From Escallonia rubra (lineage: Eukaryota; Streptophyta; Magnoliopsida; Escalloniales; Escalloniaceae), in NCBI GenBank assembly GCA_033065855.1, contig JAVXUO010002340.1, positions 124,001-188,000 of the forward strand: a stretch of 64,000 nt of DNA. The letters are read 5' to 3'. Position 1 is the first letter of the stretch; every line of letters starts with the position of its first letter. The position numbers and the translations under genes were made by a program. Under the pieces are notes generated by a model. That model saw only the letters and a list, made by a program, of their open reading frames with translations. It did no database searches and was not told the origin of the DNA. Positions 43,572 to 55,939 of the stretch are shown piece after piece.

Positions 43572-46031
43572 AATGGTTAAAATTCTTGGGGTCAAAATGT
43601 AATTATGTGAAGCTTTGGGGTTAGTTTCAGATTTTGGTAAATGTTAGGGCTATTTTGTAATTATGAAAAGGTTGGCATACATGTGTCAAATTTTAAGAAA
43701 CATTATCATATAATTGCCGCCTCCTACCTTTTTTGGATGGTAATTAACTAATCTATAAAAACATAAAGTAATTGAAAATATCATTAGAAAGAAAGAAAGA
43801 AAAGAAAAACAAGAGAAAAAAAAGAAGAAGAAAAGAAACAGGAACAGAGAAATTGGCAGAGAGAGAGAGAGAGATAGAGACTTCAAGGTAATCCATTTAA
43901 TTGTTTTGTGTGTGTTTTTCGTGTTTTAGTGTGATTTTTAGTGTGTGAAATAGTGTATGTTCAGTGTGTGTACATGTATGTGTGTTTGTGTGTGATTCTC
44001 GGCGCGAGGGGGGGTGGGGGGTGGGGGGGGGGGCAATGTATGTTGGTATGTGTAAAATGCAATGTGTGTGTGTGTTTTATGTGTAGTAGTGGGTGAGTAT
44101 GTGTTTTAGTGTCAATGAGCAGTGTGTGTCAGAATTAGGTGTGTGTGTGTGTGTGTTCTCGGCAAAGAGGGGAGGAAGAATGTGTGTATGTGTGTTAAGG
44201 TGTGTTTTGATTTAAGAATAGTAACCGTAATCGTCACTATAGGTGGTTAGGTTTTTAGCGCTTCCAAACTTCATTTTTTAAGAAATTGTTCTGGGCAGAT
44301 TTTGGCCAAGTGCAAAAAAGGGACCTCTGTTATTTCTATGAGACCTAGACTACAGACAATTCTTGAATTTGTTTTTTTGCGTCCGCGAATGATGCTAAAT
44401 AATTGTATCGGTGAAAAGAGGTCCTCGGTTTATTTAATATATCAAATCATGTTATTTTAATATGAAAATTTTATGAGAACCTTATACCATTGATACGTTT
44501 CAGTGTCTACAATTTCGTGGCATTTCAATGCCGATAGCTATTTTTAACGGAACTGGCCTTTGAGTGCTCCATTTAGATATTGGTTAGGGGTTTTCAAGCG
44601 AAAAATTTCCCGAAACACTTTTTTAGTCCAAAAATGATTTCAGGATTGCTTAAAACGATGTTTTAAAGTGTTTTTGAAAATTTTCTAGTGCGATAGCCAC
44701 TGGAGGTGTTTTCATAAATTTTCACCTGAGAGGGAGTGTTTTGTAATACCTATAAGAGGCTATTTTGGTAAATTCACATACAAAAGGTTTATTTTGGTGA
44801 TTTAGATATGAGTGGGGTATTTTTAGTAATTTTACATGCAATGGGTATTTTGTTAATTTTACAACCCGGTGAGTGGGTCATTCTGAGAATAAGATTGAGT
44901 TGGTATTACATTTATATTGTCGTAGTATAGACTGTATTCTCATAATTGGATTGTTCCATTTAGGTTAACACAGAGGACTTTCCGGTTAGGATAGCTTAGC
45001 TTCGGATCCAAGTAAGGATTTCTATCTGAACCCTGAGGGAAGGATTTCTATCCGAACCTCAAGTTCATCAACTTATGTTCGTAAATATTGTTTCGATTTT
45101 TTTATGGCTATTATCAAACTCTGAGAGACACATTGATATCAACGAATTGTCTGTGAAACTCCAATATTGAGCTTGAATCAGTTATTCCAATTCTTCTTGA
45201 TGCTCATCTTTCATTCCATGCTGAGCATTGAATTATTTGTTGATTTAGTGATCATTATTCTTCTATATATTGACATGAGATTCTATTTGGTGTTTAATAG
45301 AGGGAGTTGGTGTGTATTGGGGGCGTTGGTGTTTACTTGTGTGTTTACTGCGTAAGACGCAAGCTAGTACCGTGATGGACTAGTGCGTCGCTTTGCTAAT
45401 CTGTTATCCTTTGCTCATGTCAATATTACCTGAATTGTGTTGCATCTGCATCTAGTTGCTCTATATCTGAAAATGATTATCTGATATCTGATTGAAGGGA
45501 TTGGGTTAAGACTCTTCCCCATATTGTTATCGAACTTTTCGTGATAATTTTGATACTCTTCGAAAAATCACCGTCAATTGAATCTGTGAATCATTTGGTA
45601 ACTTTTTTCGTTTGGTCCTTGAGTGACCTTACTGAGTTCTTAAAAACTCACCCTTATTTAATTCCTTTATGCAGGTAATGAACACCCTTAGATTGCTCAG
45701 GGAAGAGTTTAGAGTCTGAGCGAGATTCTGAAGTACCCACCACAATTTAGAGTTGTAGGACCCCTTCGTGGGTTAGCACTGCTAGCTCATTCTATAAAGA
45801 GCTTAAGATTTTTACTTATGCCCATTTGTTTTAATGAAATTTAGGTATTACACTATATGACTGTACTTTTGGAGAATCTGAGTTAATGTCTATTTAGAAA
45901 CTCTGATATGTGTTGGAAGTTGCGTTTGAGTTGAGATTGTTTCTGTCAGTGAGCAGGGTCTAATGTGATTTGATGTGGTTAACGCTCCGGGGGTTCGGGA
46001 CGTTAGATCTCTGAATTTTTGGGTCGTTACA
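43572..46031 (+). repeat. Ty3-type LTR region, boundaries approximate
   Basis: From about 44210 the sequence parallels 37336-39382 (same family). A GA microsatellite with GT repeats (43855-44160) and a G-run lie in the left part. It ends near gggtcgttaca at 46031. The motif ctcacccttatttaattcctttatgcaggt is at 45647-45676. No gene seen. Confidence 0.6.
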
Positions 46032-48169
46032 AGTTAGTACCATGTGTTGTGTCTCGATCGCCATGGCTGAACTCACAAATTTGACCTATTTATGCTGATC
46101 GACAAAAAGACAACGTAATTAGAGCCACACTTCTTGCAATGTTTCTCTAAGTTCTAACAATGTTTCTGTAAGTACTCCCGTGATGAGAGGAGGATGATGT
46201 ACTTGAGAAGGGTTCCCGCTATTCTCAAGAAAACACTAGCTTTGATTCTTGAAAAAAGGTTGGTTCTAAGCCGGGATCGTATTACACCTAAAATTAGATT
46301 CTAATCACATGTCAATATTCATATCGAAGTACCAACTAAAAAGGGACAAAACAATTTGGGGACTGATTCAGGGACTCCTCTATGTACTGGTTCAGCGATC
46401 GACCAAATTTTATTAACACATTTAATGAAGCTAGTGCGAGCGAGTAGTAAGTGGAAGAATCTAATCGTATGGGTAACACTATATATGGTGCATTCCATAA
46501 GTTTAGAATGACTGATACACGCTTAGCAATTTTTCAAATCAAATAAGCAAAAAGTTTACTCTAAAATGGCCAATAATTACTACCAAATGACAGAATGTCG
46601 GGATTTTACAAAAGCAATAATTTTTTCCACAACCATGGTTGGAAGTGCTAGACCAACTTGTGTGACCCATCGGGGTGAATGAGAATGTACGCTGCATCTC
46701 AAGTCACGCATGCCTAGGATTTAGATTCTACCATGGAGATTTGATATGTGAGAGAGTCCAGGTTTTTAAGTAGTCCTAATTGAGGTGGCATGCAACCATT
46801 AAGGAAGATCAACCTCTCGCAGATGGAGGCAGTGATGGATGCATTATGAAAAAAAAAATTATGGTTCAAAATGTCATCCCTCCACTCAGTCCGTTTGGGA
46901 TTAATCTTCAAAATAATTTTTATACTAAATAAAAAATAAAATTTTTATAGCAATTTAAATCAAATAACACATAATTAATAATTGTTTACCAAAAAAGTTG
47001 CAAAAACTCTTATAGAAAGGTTGAAAAAGTATTTGGGAAAGAATTATTGAAAACAGTTTCAATGTGAGAAAATGACCAGTAAGGACTTCAAAGAGATAAT
47101 TATGTTATTGCTAAACACAAGCAACATTCTTTATATTATATAAGAAAATTATAGATTGTTGTCAATTCTCTTAGCCTACTATATTATCATATCCCTCATA
47201 AGTTTTTAATTAAGTATAATTAGTGAAACTTTTTTCAAACAGCAGCAGTTAAGTTTGAAAGAAGTGTAAAAAACCAAAATAAAACATTTTATGGATAGCT
47301 CTCTCTTTCCATCCTTTCTTGCTTTCTGGACGCATGCATTAGAGGTTAGTGAGCCCTAAAATGAATGGTCTCGAACGGGCATTGAATGTCATGTGAGGGT
47401 AATCTTCTACTTTTTTCAGTCAAATCTATATATTTAAAAGTGTTTAAAATCAGAAACACTGAAAGTGGTGTTTCTATTGTTAAACACTTTTTCTGCTTCT
47501 AAGGGAGTGTTTGTTTCCAGCAAACTTGTTTTAAATTGTTAATAAAAAAAAGTCTGACTATTCCAAAATCAATCTCAAACGCCCTCTTAATCATAGGTAG
47601 ACCTGATTAAGGCTATGGGCGTTGTCTATAACCTCTCCGGACAACATGTGTTTGATCATGTCTCAAAGAATTCACATTAGTTGTTTTCTATTTGAGCTTG
47701 TTGGCCCATCTTTGAGTAATTTGCACATTGTTGAGTTACTACTTGCTTTAAAAGCTTAAATGGTTAGATGATAGACATGCGGATAGACAAATCAGTTTTA
47801 TATAAAAGAAAGTGCACCACTATCTAGTACACAGATAAACTGTACTATAAATTATACTATCATAATGGAGACCGAAAACGCACTATCATAAAGGGAGACC
47901 CAAAATGCAACCCGGAAAAATCCACCCAATACTTTTTGGGCAAAGAGAACTCTGATACCATGTTATGCCATGTTCAGAATTGGTCCAAGAACGGATATCG
48001 TGCTGAACATGCGTGCATCAGCTTAGCACATTATACACGGTTAGTGACTGTTAAGTAGTAGTCACATTGCAAAGAGAAGTACGTACAGAAATCGCTCATT
48101 ACCTGATAAGAAATCGTACAGTCCTATCTTCTTACTACAACGACAGTTGCTTTGAATATAGCATATAGC
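46032..48169. other. Intergenic region downstream of the receptor kinase gene
   Basis: AT-rich, with no convincing gene. One retrotransposon scar is visible: ctctgatacca at 47949-47959 is the reverse complement of an initiator-Met primer site (minus strand: ATGGTATCAGAG), so a degraded LTR element may lie here. Confidence 0.45.
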
Positions 48170-51100
48170 TCAGTTGCTGCTGCTGTTGGCATTTCTTGGC
48201 ATAAGCTCTCTCAACATGGCTACGGCCTGCAGCATATTAGGCCTTTTGGAAGGGAAGTCTTCGACGCACTGCAGTGTTATCTCCAGATACCTAACCATTT
48301 CTTTCACTTCTTCTGCTTCTGCTTCATCGGTTCCTTTACTCACTGAAAGCAGCTCTGGGTCAATTACTTCCATTCCTTTCCCTTCCCTCACCTTCATTTT
48401 CACCCACCCAACCAAGTTGGTGTCCCCAAAATCGTCTTTATCGGTTGGGCGTTTTCCAGTTAAGAGCTCCAAGAGAACAACCCCCAATGAGTAGACATCT
48501 CCCTTTGCAGTGCAACGGAAGCTCTGGTAATACTCAGGGGGGACGTATCCCGGAGTACCTGCGAGCGTGCTTACACTGAGATGGGTGTCTAGTGCACTTA
48601 TGAGCCTTGCCATGCCGAAATCAGAAACCCTGGCTTCCATTTCATGGTCCAGCAATACATTGCTCGACTTCATGTCTCTGTGTATGATGTGTGGGATGCA
48701 ATTGTGGTGCAGGAAACACAGTCCTTTTGCAGCACCTCTCGCTATCTTTTTTCTCTCCTCCCATGTTAAAATGCGTCTATCTCTCGTCTTTGTCCTCACG
48801 TGCAGCATTTCTTCTAGGCTTCCGAACTCCATGAACTCATACACTAGAAGTCTTTCCTCGCCTATCTTGCAGTAACCCAGCAGGGGCACGAGATTTCTAT
48901 GGTTGATCTTCCCCAAAGTTTCCATTTCGGCCATGAATTCTCGGTCACCTTGGCAGCTCAGTCGAATGAGCTTCTTGATTGCAACGCTTGATCCGTCTTT
49001 CAATGTTGCCTTGAACACTTCTCCAAATCCACCAGACCCGATAAGACTCGCAGCTGAGAAGCCATTGGTAGCCTCAATCAATTGGGAGAACTTGAGCTTC
49101 TTTAGCTGTCTTTGAAAAGTTGCAACATTAATGCTCAAAGGCTCTTTCTCCTTGTCAATCTTCCACGTTGTAGCTGCTCTTTCTCCTTGCAATTTTTTAA
49201 GCATCTTGATTTCCTCTGCCTCCTTCCTCCTCGCACGCATTACAATTGCCCACACAATCAAAATGCAGATAGAAGCAATGGAAATGAGAATCCCCAAAAC
49301 AATGCTATTTTCCCATGATGCTACTGGAGCTCTATGACCTTTTCCACCATCACTAACCGGATTGCTTGCTGGTTGGTTGTTGTAGTTCTGACATTCAGGC
49401 AATGGAACCCCACAAAGACCTGGGTTATTTGCATATTGGGTTGCCGGCAGTGTACTAAGTTGCCCCCTTGCTGGTATTTCACCGGTTAATTCATTGTTGG
49501 ACAGGTCGATTTGCACCAAGAATGATAGATTTGAGAATGAATCTGGGATGTGCCCCTGCAATCTGTTATGTGATGCGTCAAACACGCCTAAATTCTTGAG
49601 CTGGCCAAGCGTCGAGGGAATCTCTCCGGATAGCTGATTATGTGCTAATACAAGAACTTGTAAGGCCAGCATCTCACCAATTTCATCTGGTATTTTCCCT
49701 CGAAGCTCATTGTAAGAAAGATCAAGATACTCCAGAGTCTGGTATTGGGTGAAAAGACTTAAGACTGGACCAGAATACATTCTTGTGAAATCACAACTTT
49801 TCAACGTTGGGACCTGCAACAACCTTTCAGGTCGGATTCCAGAGAACTCCAACAAACCTCCAACTCCTTTACATGAGTTCCCTACATTTCGAACGAACAC
49901 CAATGTGTTGCCTGAAAGAATCCCACTTGGTGCTTTTGCTCCAAGCTGTCTACCAAGTCGTGGTGGGATCTCCCCTGTTAGCCGGTTACTGTTCAAGTCA
50001 AGCCAAACCAAGCTGCTGCAATTTCCTAGCTCTGTGGGAATGTCACCACTTAAGCTATTGTTTGCAAGTTGCAGAACCGCCAACCTCGTCAGCAGGCCGA
50101 ATTCCCTTGGGATCTCACCACTAAGTCCATTGCTTGTGAGTGATATCCATTCTAGGTTGTCGCAGTTGAACAACTGAGTCGGGATTTCACCCGTTAAGTG
50201 ATTGTTGTTGAGTATAAGATCCTTCAGCTTCCTGCATTTTCTCAACTCTACTGGTATATTTCCATCTAGCCCATTATACCACGCAATCAGCTGCTCCAGA
50301 TTCTCAAGATTTCCAAATTCTGCAGGGATCGAGCCATTAAGGTAGTTCAAGCTGATATCGATTGTCTTTAACTGTGAACACTGGGATAATTCAGCTGGTA
50401 TTTGTCCACTGATTGAATTATCTGGGATTCTCAGCACTTCTAGTGAAGCAGCTCCTGGACATATAAATGGTGGGATGATTCCAGAAAGCATATTGGAGCT
50501 AAAATCCACAACTCGTAATTTCTTGCAGGTCGAAATAGAAGCAGGAAATGCTCCAGACATCTTGTTATTGTTCAATATCAAGCTCTCTAATGACCCTAAA
50601 TTCTGAAACATCGAATCAGGAAGAGGACCTGTTAAGTTGTTGTTGGCCAAGTCGAGTACTTGTAACCACGAACAGGATGAGAACGACATAGGTATATTGC
50701 CGGTAATGTTGTTATTTGATAGCTTGATTTCCAACAGACAATTGCAAGCATTACCTAACTCTGAAGGGATCCAACCAGTGAGGTGATTGTGGGAAAGATC
50801 AAATCTTTGTAAGCTTTTCAATTCGCCGAAAGTTTGTGGTATGCTCCCAGTGAGTAAATTGTATGAAATGTTCAAACTTTCCATATTCGTGCAATTCGAG
50901 AGGGAGAAAGGAATGGAATCTATAATATGGTTCTCTGACAAATCGAGATGCAACAAGGAACTACAGGTTTTAATGTTCATACTATAAATGGATCCTGTTA
51001 TATTATTGGAAGACAAATCAAGAAACTGCAATCTATCCGAATCTAGTAGATTTTCTGGGATATGACCAGTTAGATTGTTGTAAGAAAGGTTGATATAGAC

Positions 51101-51559
51101 AAGATACGGGCACTTTGCCAATAAGTTCTCTGGTACTAGACCTACTAGTCCAGTGGAAGATAAATCAAGCTGTTTAAGTCCATATGGGAGTTGAAGCAAA
51201 GAGGTTGAATTTAAAATGAACGAATTCGAAGAAAGATTTAGGACAGTTAACATATCTAGAGAGGCCAAAGGGGCAAAAGAGATAGTCCCAACAAGATTAC
51301 ACCTGCTAAGATCAAGTTGAGTTGCTCTTCCTAGAGTGCAGGTTACTCCATACCAAGTGCAAGGACTCCGATTGAGCTGCCACCCTGATGAGACTCCATT
51401 TGGATCCTTCTGGATCATTTTCTTGAACATCAGAAGAGCCTCAGCATCGGTTTTGATCGATGTATAACTGCCTTGTTCGGATGCCAAAACCGAAACAAAG
51501 GCTATGGAAAGAATTGTTAACCCAATTTGAAGGAAAAGCTGTAATGGGTGGTTATCCAT
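48170..51559 (-). CDS. BRL2: BRI1-like LRR receptor kinase, BRL2/VH1 type
   Basis: One uninterrupted exon of 1129 codons, ATG 51559 to TGA 48172-48170; Arabidopsis BRL2 is also intronless and of similar length (about 1143). Order: signal peptide (about 1-27), N-terminal LRR cap with a Cys pair in '[10 protein letters not shown]', more than 20 leucine-rich repeats, a ~70-residue island domain (about 530-600; 'GNSCKGVGG', 'CDFTRMY') characteristic of BRI1-family receptors, a juxtamembrane Cys pair ('CGVPLPEC'), a membrane segment (about 750-772) and a Ser/Thr kinase with glycine loop 'GSGGFGEVF', Lys862, catalytic 'HRD' (Asp962) and 'DFG' (Asp980). All key residues are present. The family sits in the plasma membrane. 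In Arabidopsis BRL2 acts in vascular patterning and, unlike BRL1/BRL3, does not bind brassinosteroid strongly. Assignment to BRL2 rather than BRL1/3 rests on recalled similarity across the island and kinase. Confidence 0.95.
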   Translation of the reverse strand: MDNHPLQLFLQIGLTILSIAFVSVLASEQGSYTSIKTDAEALLMFKKMIQKDPNGVSSGWQLNRSPCTWYGVTCTLGRATQLDLSRCNLVGTISFAPLASLDMLTVLNLSSNSFILNSTSLLQLPYGLKQLDLSSTGLVGLVPENLLAKCPYLVYINLSYNNLTGHIPENLLDSDRLQFLDLSSNNITGSIYSMNIKTCSSLLHLDLSENHIIDSIPFSLSNCTNMESLNISYNLLTGSIPQTFGELKSLQRFDLSHNHLTGWIPSELGNACNCLLEIKLSNNNITGNIPMSFSSCSWLQVLDLANNNLTGPLPDSMFQNLGSLESLILNNNKMSGAFPASISTCKKLRVVDFSSNMLSGIIPPFICPGAASLEVLRIPDNSISGQIPAELSQCSQLKTIDISLNYLNGSIPAEFGNLENLEQLIAWYNGLDGNIPVELRKCRKLKDLILNNNHLTGEIPTQLFNCDNLEWISLTSNGLSGEIPREFGLLTRLAVLQLANNSLSGDIPTELGNCSSLVWLDLNSNRLTGEIPPRLGRQLGAKAPSGILSGNTLVFVRNVGNSCKGVGGLLEFSGIRPERLLQVPTLKSCDFTRMYSGPVLSLFTQYQTLEYLDLSYNELRGKIPDEIGEMLALQVLVLAHNQLSGEIPSTLGQLKNLGVFDASHNRLQGHIPDSFSNLSFLVQIDLSNNELTGEIPARGQLSTLPATQYANNPGLCGVPLPECQNYNNQPASNPVSDGGKGHRAPVASWENSIVLGILISIASICILIVWAIVMRARRKEAEEIKMLKKLQGERAATTWKIDKEKEPLSINVATFQRQLKKLKFSQLIEATNGFSAASLIGSGGFGEVFKATLKDGSSVAIKKLIRLSCQGDREFMAEMETLGKINHRNLVPLLGYCKIGEERLLVYEFMEFGSLEEMLHVRTKTRDRRILTWEERKKIARGAAKGLCFLHHNCIPHIIHRDMKSSNVLLDHEMEARVSDFGMARLISALDTHLSVSTLAGTPGYVPPEYYQSFRCTAKGDVYSLGVVLLELLTGKRPTDKDDFGDTNLVGWVKMKVREGKGMEVIDPELLSVSKGTDEAEAEEVKEMVRYLEITLQCVEDFPSKRPNMLQAVAMLRELMPRNANSSSN

Positions 51560-51604
51560 TTGAAAAGGAAAGTGGAGATCAGAGGCTGGAGAATAGCCTG
51601 GGGT

Positions 51605-51650
51605 GTACCGAGAGACAGAAAGAGAGGGAGAGGCAGAGAGAGTGCTACTT
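51605..51650 (-). promoter_or_regulatory. CT-rich 5' UTR stretch of the receptor kinase gene
   Basis: The minus strand here is almost pure pyrimidine (CTCTCTCTGCC...), lying between the TATA-like box and the ATG, as is common in plant 5' leaders. Confidence 0.5.
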
Positions 51651-51715
51651 ATGATGAGAATTCCCTTCGGTGCAAAGCATGAGAGGTAGCTTTAGAAAAA
51701 GGAGACCCTTTTGAT

Positions 51716-51724
51716 GATTTATAA
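51716..51724 (-). promoter_or_regulatory. Probable TATA box of the receptor kinase gene
   Basis: The minus strand reads TTTATAAAT about 160 bp upstream of the ATG, giving a predicted leader of roughly 130 nt. Confidence 0.5.
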
Positions 51725-52064
51725 ACCAAAAAGGAGGGAACGTGCTAAGGAATAAGAAAAAGTGGAGAAGGGGAACTAAGAAAACTTTTACTGTTCCTCC
51801 CTCGAATACTAGAACAGGAAAACGTCGCACCACAAAATTTTGGTATTATTTACAACAAACACCGTTAACAATGCGCCGAATGTTATCCATCACAAGTGTC
51901 ACTATATGATAGATGTCACTAAAAGTATTGTTACATAGGGTACTTAAGCGGCACTCGTTCAGTAATTACGATTTTTTTCTCCTATATGTTCGGATCTAAA
52001 CTCCTAAACATGGAAAAAATTTAGCTACAACATGGGGAGTTGAATAAATCTTCTTTCTATCCCT

Positions 52065-52210
52065 CATGTAGCGACAATTAATAGTTGCTAAATGTTTCTA
52101 GTGACTTTTATGTTGTGACCTTAAAAAAGTGCTGTTAAGAGTTGTCGCTGAAAGTATTAACATAAAAGCCACTAGAGACATTTAGCGACTATTAATTGTC
52201 ACTATATATG
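52065..52210. mobile_element. Snapback (foldback) MITE-like inverted repeat upstream of the receptor kinase
   Basis: Two ~55-bp arms (about 52070-52125 and 52156-52208) are close reverse complements (tagcgacaattaatagttgc versus its inverse), separated by about 30 bp. The arms contain tagcgac/gtcgct units like the CACTA and LTR repeats elsewhere. It lies about 500 bp upstream of the ATG. I cannot define a target duplication. Confidence 0.65.
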
Positions 52211-52627
52211 GGGTTGGAGGAAGATTTCTACAACTTGTGTAGCAGCCAAAGTTTATTCCCTAAACATTAGCCTTACTCATTTGATATTTGTCTAATTTAG
52301 TAGTATTGAATTTTAGTCACTAGCCAGGTCTTCAAATATAACCATCAATTTGCTAAAAAGTCCATGAGCCTTTAATTATGAAAACTAACTACTGGACCGT
52401 GCAAATGCACGAGATAGGCTTAAAATTTTGTTTTCCTTCTAATTTTAAGAAGTAAAACAAACAGGTATTAAGTCATACTATTAAATTTTTAATAAACATA
52501 TAATATACATCCATATGTCTCTCGCAGCCTATGTTGTTCATGCATGTTATAAATGCACAAAGTTGTACTCAACAATCCTAACTTCTTTGACAGAACACGA
52601 AGATGTATGAGAATATTAGAGAGATTT
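52211..52627. other. Spacer between foldback repeat and LTR array
   Basis: AT-rich, no gene seen. Its last five bases (52623-52627, gattt) equal those right after the first LTR. Confidence 0.4.
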
Positions 52628-54768
52628 TGATGCCAAGGAAAGTGGGTTCGTACTTACGTGGAGGTGCCACAAAGGCTGCAGTCCGAGTCAGCTTCCAAGT
52701 ATGTAAAGTGAGAGACAGCAAGGGTGGAACAAGGGCAGAGACCAAGGGCTTCCCAGACAGAGCTTGAGGGTGGCAGTGCTGCGAGGGCGATAGCGCGGGA
52801 TGAATATACGACGACAGTCACAGTCCGATGCTTAGGTCCAAAGTCAGGGTCCTGTATGTTTCTCTCTCTAGAATTCTAGAGTGAGAAAGTGAAAATGTCC
52901 AAATGTTCTTCTCTTTATCCTCCTTCAAATGAATTCTCAAGACCTCTATTTATAGAGATTGAGATGATGATGTCATAAACCGACACGTGGCGCTCCCCGG
53001 GAGTGACACGTCACCGGGGGGTCCACTAGTGCCGGTGCTCCATGGACTGTCAGATCGCATATTCAACCGGCCTGCTCCTCACAGCGTCGCTCTGTCTGTC
53101 TGGAAAGACTGGCTCCCACCGCATCGGTGTGGCCAGAGAACCCCTTTGATCTAGCCTCCAATCCAAGCCCTTGCGGAGTCCCACAGGCCTGGCAGCGGTG
53201 GGGAAGACCCGACGCCCAACTGCCAGGTGAACTAGGCGCGATGCCCTCCGAAGACCTGCTCCCGTCTCGGAGTGACCCGGGGGTCATAGTCCCTAGGGGT
53301 GCCGACGCAAGCCCCCAGTGCCGGAGCACGTAGGCCAGTCACGCAGGCACCCTGACGGAGATAGTGTCCCGGAGGAGTCGTCTATTCCGCAAGCCAAGGT
53401 AGCATCCCGGAGGAGCCGTCTACCCGGCCGGCCAAGGTAGCATCCCGGAGGAGCCGTCTACCTGGCGGAAGGGGAGTTGAAGAGCTCCCTGGCAGAGATA
53501 GTGTCCCGGAGGAGTCGCATATCCCCGCGGGTGAGTCCTTATGCCGGAGCACTCGGAGCATGTCAAGGTAGCATCCCGGAGGAGCCGTCTACCCGACTGG
53601 CCGAGGTAGCATCCCGGAGGAGCCGTCTACCTGGCGGAAGGGGAGTTGAAGAGCTCCCTGGCAGAGATAGTGTCCCGGAGGAGTCGCCTATCCCCGCGGG
53701 TGAGTCCTTGTGCCGGAGCACTCGGAGCATGTCAAGGTAGCATCCCGGAGGAGCCGTCTACCCGACTGGCCGAGGTAGCATCCCGGAGGAGCCGTCTACC
53801 TGGCGGAAGGGGAGTTGAAGAGCTCCCTGGCAGAGATAGTGTCCCGGAGGAGTCGCCTATCCCCGCGGATGATGTACACTCCGGAGAGTGGGTTGAAGCA
53901 TGTTCCATGACCAAGGCAAGGTGCGCATGGTGTGATGAATGAGTGTGGTGCCCGGGGGCATGATGACATGATTGTGGCGCATGGGCGCGATGGAGTGCGT
54001 AAGGTGCCGGGGGCACGTTGGTGTCAATGGTGGCGCATGGGCGCGACATAGTGCGTATAGTGCCGGGGGCACAGTAGTGTCAATGGTGGCGCATGGGCGC
54101 GACAGAGTGCGTATAGTGCCGGGGGCACGGTAGTGTGACAGAGAGCCTGGGGGCACGGCTGTATCAGCGGCGCGGCGCATGGGCGCGGCGAAGTGCGTAA
54201 GGTGCCGGTGGCACGTATCATGACGATGGCGCGAGGGCGCGGCGACGAACGTCGCGGGGCAATACTTGGTGCCGGGGGCACGTATCATGACGATGGCGCG
54301 AGGGCGCGGCGACGAACGTCGCGGAGCAATACTTGGTGCCGGGCACGTATCATGCCGAAAATGGGTTTGCGCGGAGGGGTGAACCACCGGGGGAAAATGG
54401 CCAAGGCCAACCCCTCCAGGAGGCCGAGGCCGACCCCCATGGCAATGGGAAGGCCGAGGCCGACCCTCTGGGGTTGGCCAAGGCCAGTGCCCATTGACCC
54501 CGTTGCTCCAAAATGTGCCGTCGGCCAATATTTTTGGTGACAAGGTGTTCGGGCGGTCTTGGCGTGACGATCGTGTTATCGTGAGCGACGTTAACGTGAA
54601 GTAATCGGCACCTAAGCCATGTGCAAAATGAGAAATATAAGCGGCTTGAGAGCGCGCATTTTGACCGGTTCAATGCGTTGGAAAAATAACTGTTGAAGAA
54701 GCCGACGTGTGCGCGTGAAGCGGGACCCCTAGTGGGCCCTTAGGTGCGGCCAGAATAGGTTGGGAACA
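52628..54768 (-). repeat. LTR 1 of gag-only array
   Basis: TGTTCCC...GGCATCA on the minus strand, 2141 bp. TATA box at 52947-52954. Flanked by gattt on both sides (52623-52627 and 54769-54773). No primer site adjoins its low-coordinate end, so host DNA begins there. It contains the 26/169-bp and 55-60-bp arrays described for copy A but not the 30-bp array. Confidence 0.9.
53390..53870. repeat. 169-bp higher-order minisatellite in LTR 1
   Basis: Blocks beginning ggagttgaagagctccctgg repeat at exactly 169 bp here, as also in LTR 2 (58508-58988) and LTR 3 (63610 to the window end). Open frames across it on both strands repeat the same residues and are artefacts. Confidence 0.85.
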
Positions 54769-54963
54769 GATTTCAAACCATCAAAGCAAGGTATTGAAAA
54801 TATTGGTTAAAATACATTAATTATTGATACATTACAACTCTTGTTAATTGCCGGCAAATATATAAATTAAAATATAAGATCACATCTTGAAAACACCTTT
54901 TTTAAAAAGTTTTGATGCATACTTTTACTTACAAATCGGATGTGAATCTTACAATAAAAATAA
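54769..54963. other. AT-rich junction segment between LTR 1 and gag-element tail
   Basis: No repeat or gene character. It is repeated at 59887-60085 after LTR 2. Base composition differs sharply from the GC-rich LTR and the cgggtcgg-rich tail that starts at about 54964. Confidence 0.6.
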
Positions 54964-55939
54964 TTTCGGGTCGCGGGTCGGTCTCAGCACTGAGAGAGAA
55001 TGGGCGCGGGTCGGGGCGCGCGGGTCGGTCCGGGTTCGCGGGTAGGGTTCTGCCCAGATTTTTTTGAAATTCAAATTCAAATTCGAATAAAATAATAATA
55101 AAATAATAATAATAAATTTTTTTTTTTTTTTTTTTTAGAACAGCCCTAAAGAGGGAGCCCCCAAGAAGATTTTTCACAATTTGCAAGATGAGAGTGAGAG
55201 AAATTGGATGAGAGAAAGATGAAGCTTTTTTTTTTTTCATGAGAAAGAGAGAAGTTGTTTATGAAGTGGGGAAAGGGTGATGGGTGTTGGATGGTAAGGG
55301 AGGAGAGGAAAATGTGAGAGGGAGAGTGATGAGAGCATGAATGTGGGGAGCATGTGGGGAGATGAAAAACTTGAAAATTTTTCTAAGTGTTGAAATTTTT
55401 TTTTTTGAGTTCGGGCAAGGATGCTAAGAGGAGGCCGTTGAGGGTGGTCATTGATGACCGGTTGCGAAAAAAATGAAATTTTTTTCTAAGTGTTGGGCTG
55501 AGACAAGGATGCCGAGGGAGACCACTGAGGATGATCATCGGTGACCGGTTGCGAAAAAAAAAAATGAAATTTTTTCTAAGTGTTGGAAAAGTGAATGCAG
55601 GATGATGATGCGACCGTAGTAGCGCGGCTCGAGCCACCCCGCGCACCACGTACCAAGTCATTGCAATGTGAGACCGAAGGGATTGGGAAGGCTGAAGCCC
55701 CCAAGGGAGTGGGTGATGGCATGAAGGGTGATATCAATAGACTTGTGCGAGATCAATGTAACTTGAAAATTTTCTAAGTCTGGAAAATGGAACTTCATTG
55801 ATAACGAAGGATAGGCAGCATGCCTTGATACATGGGTATGGCGTACATGGAAACTTGCAAAATGAACGAAAAAATTACAAGTGTGGAAAATGCACTAAGG
55901 CATGCCAAGGCTTGGTCGGGTAGGTCATATGTCCCGTAC

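Noticed and set aside
47940..47965. tRNA-Met gene
   Set aside because: Only the primer-site complement is present; no cloverleaf or A/B boxes are visible, so it is a retrotransposon scar.
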